Positions 28,813 through 33,211 of a stretch of 33,211 bases of DNA are shown in pieces (position 1 is the stretch's first letter; the number at the start of each line of letters is the position of its first letter). A program made the translations under genes and the position numbers. This stretch comes from Pinguiococcus pyrenoidosus (Eukaryota; Sar; Pinguiophyceae; Pinguiochrysidales; Pinguiochrysidaceae). Location of the stretch: positions 1 through 33,211 of the forward strand of contig JAAMXY010001776.1 of NCBI GenBank assembly GCA_019677205.1. The letters run 5' to 3'. Under the pieces are notes generated by a model, which worked only from the letters and a program-made list of their open reading frames with translations, ran no database searches and was not told the origin of the DNA.

Positions 28813-29233
28813 CTGCCCAGGATGCGGAGACAACGTCGACGATGCTTTCATCGTATCCCAGCCTCGAGGGCGGCAAGTTGGGTTCTAATCAAAGAGGGGG
28901 GAAGCACATTAAGTAGTTGGGCCGAGACGGAGACGGACGTCATGAAGTGAGGGACAATCTCGCTGTATGGACTTCGATTTCACTCGTCCCGAAACCGAGC
29001 TCTCAGTACAGAATTGCATTTTTCGTGATCAAGCAGCCGCCGACAGCTTCGTGCTTCTTCTACAGCTTTCAACCCGCTATCGTCGAGCTTACTGTGATAA
29101 CCACCTCAGCGCGATGCGCCCAGAACGCGCTCGTCACAGCGACGTCAATGGCATTCTCCTCCTCGCGAGTCCCGTCGTCTGGCATCCCTTCTGGGCGTCT
29201 CCCACCCCGACCTTGGCAACGGCTTCGCAACGA

Positions 29234-29500
29234 CCTCAGCATCGCTACAGCTCTCCGCAGGTGTGCGCTATACTGCAAGCGCCCAAGACCATCGACAACC
29301 GACCATCGACCGTCAGCCACCGACCATCGACCGTCAACCACCGACCATCGGCCGTCAACCACCGACCATCGGCCGTCAACCACCGTCCTACGTGTCTCAA
29401 CATCCTACGTGCTGCGAACCGATGAAGCGTCCTCAGCATCGCCGCAGACTGTCCGCAGGTTTGCGGTGTACCTCCAGCGTCCTAGACCACCGACCGCCGA
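29234..29500. repeat. Imperfect ~70-bp duplication flanking the minisatellite
   Basis: About 29234-29295 (CCTCAGCATCGCTACAG, then TCCGCAGGTGTGCG, then AAGCGCCCAAGACCA) reappears at about 29430-29495 (CCTCAGCATCGCCGCAG, then TCCGCAGGTTTGCG, then AGCGTCCTAGACCA). The two copies are in direct orientation about 195 bp apart and diverged by point changes, with the 21-bp array between them. Confidence 0.7.
29300..29383. repeat. 21-bp minisatellite, 4 copies
   Basis: The unit CGACCATCGACCGTCAACCAC or a one- or two-base variant is repeated head to tail four times exactly (29300, 29321, 29342, 29363). A related partial unit precedes it and looser CGACCACCG/CAACGACC sequence follows to about 29575. 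Since 21 is a multiple of 3, frames through it stay open, which explains the artefactual open frames here. Confidence 0.9.
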
Positions 29501-29858
29501 TGACCTATCAACGCCCAACGCCCAACGACCTACGACCAATGACCAACGACCGCTGAGCAACGACCACCGCCCAACTGTTCTTTCGTACGCCTGCCTTGTA
29601 CGGGCTGCTGATCAAAGAGGAGCCCAGCTTGGCCACGCCGCCTTCTGGCGATTGGATATCTTGTTCAAGCAAGAGCGCCTCAAGGCTGTACCTGAGTCGA
29701 GGTGCAACATGGGCACGGACGCAGTGGGCGGAGCAAGGAAGCGACGCTATCGAGGGCGGGCTGGAATGTGAAGTGTGCTGAGAGTGCATGATAGAGAGCC
29801 ACACTTGACGAGGAACTATTGCAGTTTGTGTGACTTGCGTGTGCTGTCGTGGTCCTAC

Positions 29859-29884
29859 TGGAACTGAACCGAACCGAACCGAAC
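29859..29884. repeat. GAACC pentanucleotide array
   Basis: Here GAACTGAACCGAACCGAACCGAAC lies immediately beyond the stop codon (29889-29891) of the minus-strand plastid-protein gene. It therefore falls in that gene's 3' UTR. Confidence 0.7.
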
Positions 29885-29888
29885 GACC

Positions 29889-31182
29889 TCATCTCTTACC
29901 CACTGGTATTGGCTCGATTTCGGTCAACTCCTTCAAGGCCAGTCCCCCAAGCACGAATGCTTTGATTCCCCACAGCAGCTTCGGTTGCCTCCTTTGCCCG
30001 GCAGCGTTCACTGCGAGGATGGCGACCGGGATGTTGATCACATAGGTCACCAGCAGGCCGGTGGCTAAGAAATCACGCAGCTGCACCGGCAGCTCCGTGA
30101 GCGGGTTGCCCGGCACGTCGACGAAGATGCACACAAGAACGATCAGCAGGAGCATCGTGTGGCCCGTCTGCAGGTACGGCAGAGGAATGCCGAGGAACGG
30201 GCGGGATCCTTCCCCAATGACAGCGCTAATCAAGTCATACTCCTCGGCGCGGAAGCGGTCGAAGTCCGAGTCAGCGAACGGGTCGAGCTCGAGCTCGGTC
30301 AGAAGGTTCTGGCGCGTGCGCTCCTGAAGGACCTGCACGGAGGACCCCTCCTCGCTGGCTTTTTTCTCCTCCTCCTCCCGCTTCTTCTCCTGCTTCTTCT
30401 TGAAATCCTCGAAATCCGGCAGGTTGAGCGTCCCTCCGGCGTCGGCGCCCAGCAGGATGTCTCCCTCCAGTGTCATGCTGATCTCCGTCCCGTCCACCCC
30501 GATGTCCGGAGACGACGGACCGGCCATCGGCAGCGGTTTCTGCGGACCCTGGACAGCGGAGCGACACGAGCGTCTTAGCGCTTCTTCCCTGGACTTTCCC
30601 CTTCCATGCTCAGCGCTTCTCTGGCTTTTCAACATGAAGCCACGGCAGGGGCACCGGCACCGACCGGGGCGCCCGCATACCTCTAGCGTGATTCCCTCCA
30701 TCCGCTCTGCCATGGCCGCAGCTTCCTCCGGATCGATCATCTCGATATCCTGCGGAGCCGCTGGGATGACGCTGTCGTCCGCCATGAGGCCTTCACTGGG
30801 CACGGGCAGCTCGTCCATGTCCGGATCATAGTCGAACACCAGGCGCCGCACGTCATCCTCGCTCTCGCTGCCCAGCATCTGCTCGTAGTTTTCTCGCGCC
30901 CTCTGCCTAGCCCTGGTCGTGAAAAGCAGATGCGGAGTCACAAGGATGCGCTCCTGCCAGCGTGCGCCGGGGTGCTGCGAGCACGCTGCGGTACCTCTCC
31001 GCGGCGTCAAAGGTGAACTCCTCTTCGGTATCCTCGTCCTTTTTGGCCCGAGCCGCCGCATGTCGCCACCAGCCTTTGGCGGCGGGCCTCACGTGGGCTC
31101 GCGACACGAGCCGGGGCGCCAGCGCGTCGGTCGGGGCCAGCCTCAGGAGCAGCGGCAGCAGCAGCAAAGCCATCCCCGCCAT
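29889..31182 (-). CDS. Predicted plastid-targeted membrane protein of unknown function (3 exons)
   Basis: Exon 1 is 31182-30995, intron 30994-30913 (82 nt), exon 2 30912-30681, intron 30680-30549 (132 nt, GTATGC...TCCAG), and exon 3 30548-29889, giving 359 residues. Intron 1 is required to link the start to the long frame. Intron 2 has no in-frame stop and is inferred from its splice sites and odd Cys/Arg-rich translation. The N-terminus is a signal peptide (MAGMALLLLPLLLRLAP) followed by TDALAPRLVSRAHVRP, a basic acid-poor stretch, like a complex-plastid bipartite presequence. The middle is acidic, with a Lys/Glu coiled coil. The C-terminus has about three hydrophobic segments (TMLLLIVLVCIFVDVPG, then FLATGLLVTYVINIPVAILAV, then LWGIKAFVLGGLALKEL). 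It is probably a thylakoid or envelope protein; I do not recognise the family. Confidence 0.75.
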
Positions 31183-32932
31183 GTTGGCCAGGGTTACGTC
31201 AGTGTCCAGGGGCCGCGGCAAGAAGTTTCCGGTCCTAGGCGCTGCGCATCCCGCGTGGCTCCACGGCTCGGGGGTCTGGCTGGTGCCTTGGAGAGGGCCG
31301 TGGCCGCGAGAAGTCTACAGCACTCGCGGCGCTGCGGCCAAAAGACCTGAGACAGATGAGCTCAACGTGACGATCTCGAACAGTAGAGCGCACTGTTGAA
31401 TCAGTAATAATGGCTTGCAGCCCTCAGTTTCAAGTTCTCAGTTCTCAATTCTCAAGTTTCTCAAGTCCGGTGAGTCTTGCCTACCAGGTACACCAACTCA
31501 CCACCAACTCAGCAACTCAGCAACTTGGCAATTCGCAGTCAATGAACGACCTTGACCAAAAATGCAAAATCAGTGAATCTGTAAACCACTGTCTGTATTC
31601 TCGTTGGATGCACGGCGCATCGAAGCGGCGTCGCTTGATTTGATGAACTGGGCAGCTCTGGCGCCGTGTCCCGTGCATCGTCCCCTGACCCCTGACTTCT
31701 CCCAACGCGGCACGCGGCTGGGTTAAACCGCTTGGTTCAACTATGAAAGTGGCACGAACTGCCGCCTTGAAGGGCGCACACGTCAGGTGGGGGATGCGCC
31801 GCCCGTGATTAGGGCGGCCTGCGCGTCCCGCGCGTAGGGCGCCCAATGGCATCTCTGCCGGGGAATTCTGATAGGGGGCCAGCTTGTGGCGGCCTTGACG
31901 ATCATTGGTGTAACTTTCGCGCACTTCCGAAGCATCGCCGGCTTTGGCGGCTTCCGAAGCAAGTCGTCATCACAGCAACTTGAAAATGCAGATGACCACC
32001 TAGTACGTCGCGCTAATGGACCCCGTGGCGCAAGCTCCTGGTTGGAAACCCGGGTCGGCCAGCGCGCATCCATGCTCCAATTCGACAGCTGGGCTAGGCC
32101 GGCAGTCGCGATATCGCGCTTGGGAAGGAATCTGAACTTGCAATGACAGGCGGAGTTTTGCCCTGGAAGCCGTAAGGATGAAGCCCGCCCCGCCGAGTCT
32201 TCCTACGGAGCTGTGAAAAATTCTGAGAAGGATTCACGTAGCTCATCCGAATCGGTGGATTGGGGCTTCTGAGGTAGATCATTGGCTACTTTGCGGCCTT
32301 GATAGCCCATAAGTCCCAAGCCGCGCAGAAGCCGAGGTACAAGCCCTGATTCCACCCTTGCCATGAAAATTTGCATTGGTGTCTGCATGTCCAGCATAAT
32401 TGCACCAATGGAGGCGCTGTGTTTTGCCGGAGGCACCAATTGCGGGGCGTTGACAATGCTCCTGCGTCTTATGCGTCCGTAGGAACCGCCAGGGCCGCCC
32501 ATTTTGGACTTTCCTTCGCGCGCCGCAAGCCAATGGCTGGCGCGAAGAACGGAAGCGAAGTTCAGCCCGCTGCGGGCAAGCCCGGTGAAGAACATGTCAT
32601 CGGACTGCGAGCCACAGCAACTGCCAGACACACGAGGCCGAAGGAAGCAAGATCCGCAACGAGGGCCCAGGCCGCCGCTAGCTCGTGAGCCCACGCAAGG
32701 AGAGCGCCCTTTGCGCAAGGGGCCGCCGAGCATAGCATCCGGGCGATCCGCGGCGCGGAAAGTGGTCAAGGGCGCGGTTTTCGGGGGCGCGCAGATTTGA
32801 ATCCCCTGACCTCGGGACTCTGCAGGCACCTCGGTTACGTGCACGGGAAGCCCAAGGCGCCTCAGCCAGCGGCATCTTGAGACGCCTGCGGCGCGCGGTT
32901 GAGCCCCCAAGCGACTTGAGCAGCCGGACGCC
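31183..32932. other. Long divergent gene-poor region
   Basis: About 1.75 kb lie between the plastid-protein gene and the right-edge gene. I find no supported coding region. A minus-strand frame (33198-32203) has no recognisable domain, neutral codon bias, and overlaps the right-edge gene. Simple repeats of TTCTCAAG and CAACTCAG type lie at about 31418-31535. CCAAT-like boxes occur near 31842, 32078, 32404, 32438 and 32531. Confidence 0.35.
31418..31535. repeat. TTCTCAA- and CAACTCA-type simple repeats
   Basis: The left half is an irregular array of CAGTTCTCAA/TTCTCAAG units and the right half an array of CAACTCAC/CAACTCAG units. The tract is AT-richer than its surroundings. It lies about 240 bp upstream of the plastid-protein start codon. 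Confidence 0.6.
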
Positions 32933-33211
32933 ATGGTCTTCCAGAAGGATGGGCCGCAGGGCCTGTACAAGCGATCATGTCTAGCGGCGATTTCGCAGGG
33001 ACCGGACGAGAGAACCAGGACACCGACGGCCGATGCGCTCATGGAGCTCTCGCATCCGCTTCCCGTGACATTCAAGCCGTCGCCGGATCGAAAGCGCCCG
33101 ATGGCGCCGGGCGAGGACGCGCCCCTCCGAGCCACCAAGCGCCCGAAGCGCTCGCCGCGCAGGGAGCCGGAGCGGGACCTGTTTCTGGACGCCAACACTT
33201 TAGATAAGGCG
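32933..33211 (+). CDS. 5' end of an unknown basic, Pro-rich protein (runs off the window)
   Basis: The ATG at 32933 sits in a good context (GCCATGG) and opens a frame with no stop to the window edge, 93 codons. Third codon positions are mostly G or C, as in the confirmed genes, unlike the competing frames. The peptide begins MVFQKDGPQGLYKRSCLA and is later rich in Lys, Arg and Pro (RKRPMAPGED, TKRPKRSPRREPE), which resembles a nuclear localisation signal, then DLFLDANTLDKA. I recognise no family. It could be the disordered N-terminus of a nuclear protein. Confidence 0.5.
   Translation, partial: MVFQKDGPQGLYKRSCLAAISQGPDERTRTPTADALMELSHPLPVTFKPSPDRKRPMAPGEDAPLRATKRPKRSPRREPERDLFLDANTLDKA

Larger units (their letters stand above)
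28743..29888. other. Long convergent gap, repeat-rich
   Basis: No convincing gene is seen in about 1.15 kb between the KH and plastid-protein gene ends. Open frames on both strands arise from repeats and lack domains. The gap contains a degenerate CCACGC-type array (about 28768-28812), a four-copy 21-bp minisatellite (29300-29383), a duplicated ~70-bp block and a GAACC array (about 29859-29884). Confidence 0.5.

Noticed and set aside
28967..29771. Plus-strand open frames of 152-284 codons after the KH gene
   Set aside because: They are kept open by the 21-bp (multiple of three) repeat, start with weak or non-ATG codons and encode repeats of RPSTTDH type with no domain.
32745..32815. Possible tRNA or tRNA-derived SINE (AGTGGTCAAGG and GATTTGAATCCC resemble A and B boxes)
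   Set aside because: No acceptor stem or proper anticodon arm could be folded, and the two boxes are too close for an intact tRNA.
32203..33198. 331-codon minus-strand open frame at the right end
   Set aside because: It overlaps the better plus-strand start at 32933, has near-neutral third-position composition in its last third, and shows no domain. Only its last ~100 residues look faintly protein-like.

Overview
The window is nuclear DNA of a GC-rich eukaryote with compact genes and short introns. It encodes a kinesin, a DNA polymerase iota homologue, a DDT/PHD/bromodomain chromatin protein, an OTU deubiquitinase and a KH RNA-binding protein. Eight in-phase GT-AG introns in three well-supported genes (71-138 nt), two in a predicted plastid protein and one more tentative intron could be read by hand. 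Two proteins start with a secretory signal peptide followed by a basic, acid-poor stretch and an AFA/ALAP-like junction. This resembles the bipartite plastid presequence of algae with complex red plastids (stramenopiles, haptophytes, cryptophytes, other alveolate-type algae). The exact lineage cannot be fixed from the sequence.

Layout, left to right: a membrane protein with a UPF0126/TRIC-like half domain and a zinc ribbon (-, 162-983); Pol iota-like translesion polymerase (+, 1273-3873); a two-exon leucine-rich-repeat protein (-, 3922-6551); a 1,661-residue C-terminal-motor kinesin of KCBP/kinesin-14 type (+, 7130-12115); a ~2,350-residue intronless DDT-bromodomain-PHD-WHIM2 protein (-, 12332-19384); a Gln/Glu-rich unknown protein (-, 19743-20951); a seven-exon OTU deubiquitinase fused to a NADAR domain (+, 22087-23884); a multi-thioredoxin-fold ER-lumen protein ending in TDEL (-, 24200-26560); a four-KH-domain protein with an RD-repeat tail (+, 27144-28742); a three-exon predicted plastid membrane protein (-, 29889-31182); and the 5' end of an unknown gene running off the right edge (+, 32933 onward).

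Genes mostly alternate in orientation, giving convergent pairs with short gaps (47 to ~1,150 bp) and divergent pairs with putative shared promoters. The only same-strand neighbours are the chromatin gene and the Gln-rich gene. Simple repeats, minisatellites and a local duplication sit in the convergent gaps and one intron. No shared pathway is evident. This is an ordinary eukaryotic mixture of DNA repair, chromatin, cytoskeleton, ubiquitin/ADP-ribose, ER and plastid functions.

The most striking item is the OTU-zinc finger-NADAR fusion. It joins a deubiquitinase to a domain family that removes ADP-ribose from nucleic acid, and it is supported by an in-phase intron of the local size between the two halves. 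Gene models were read by eye; exon boundaries need transcript data.
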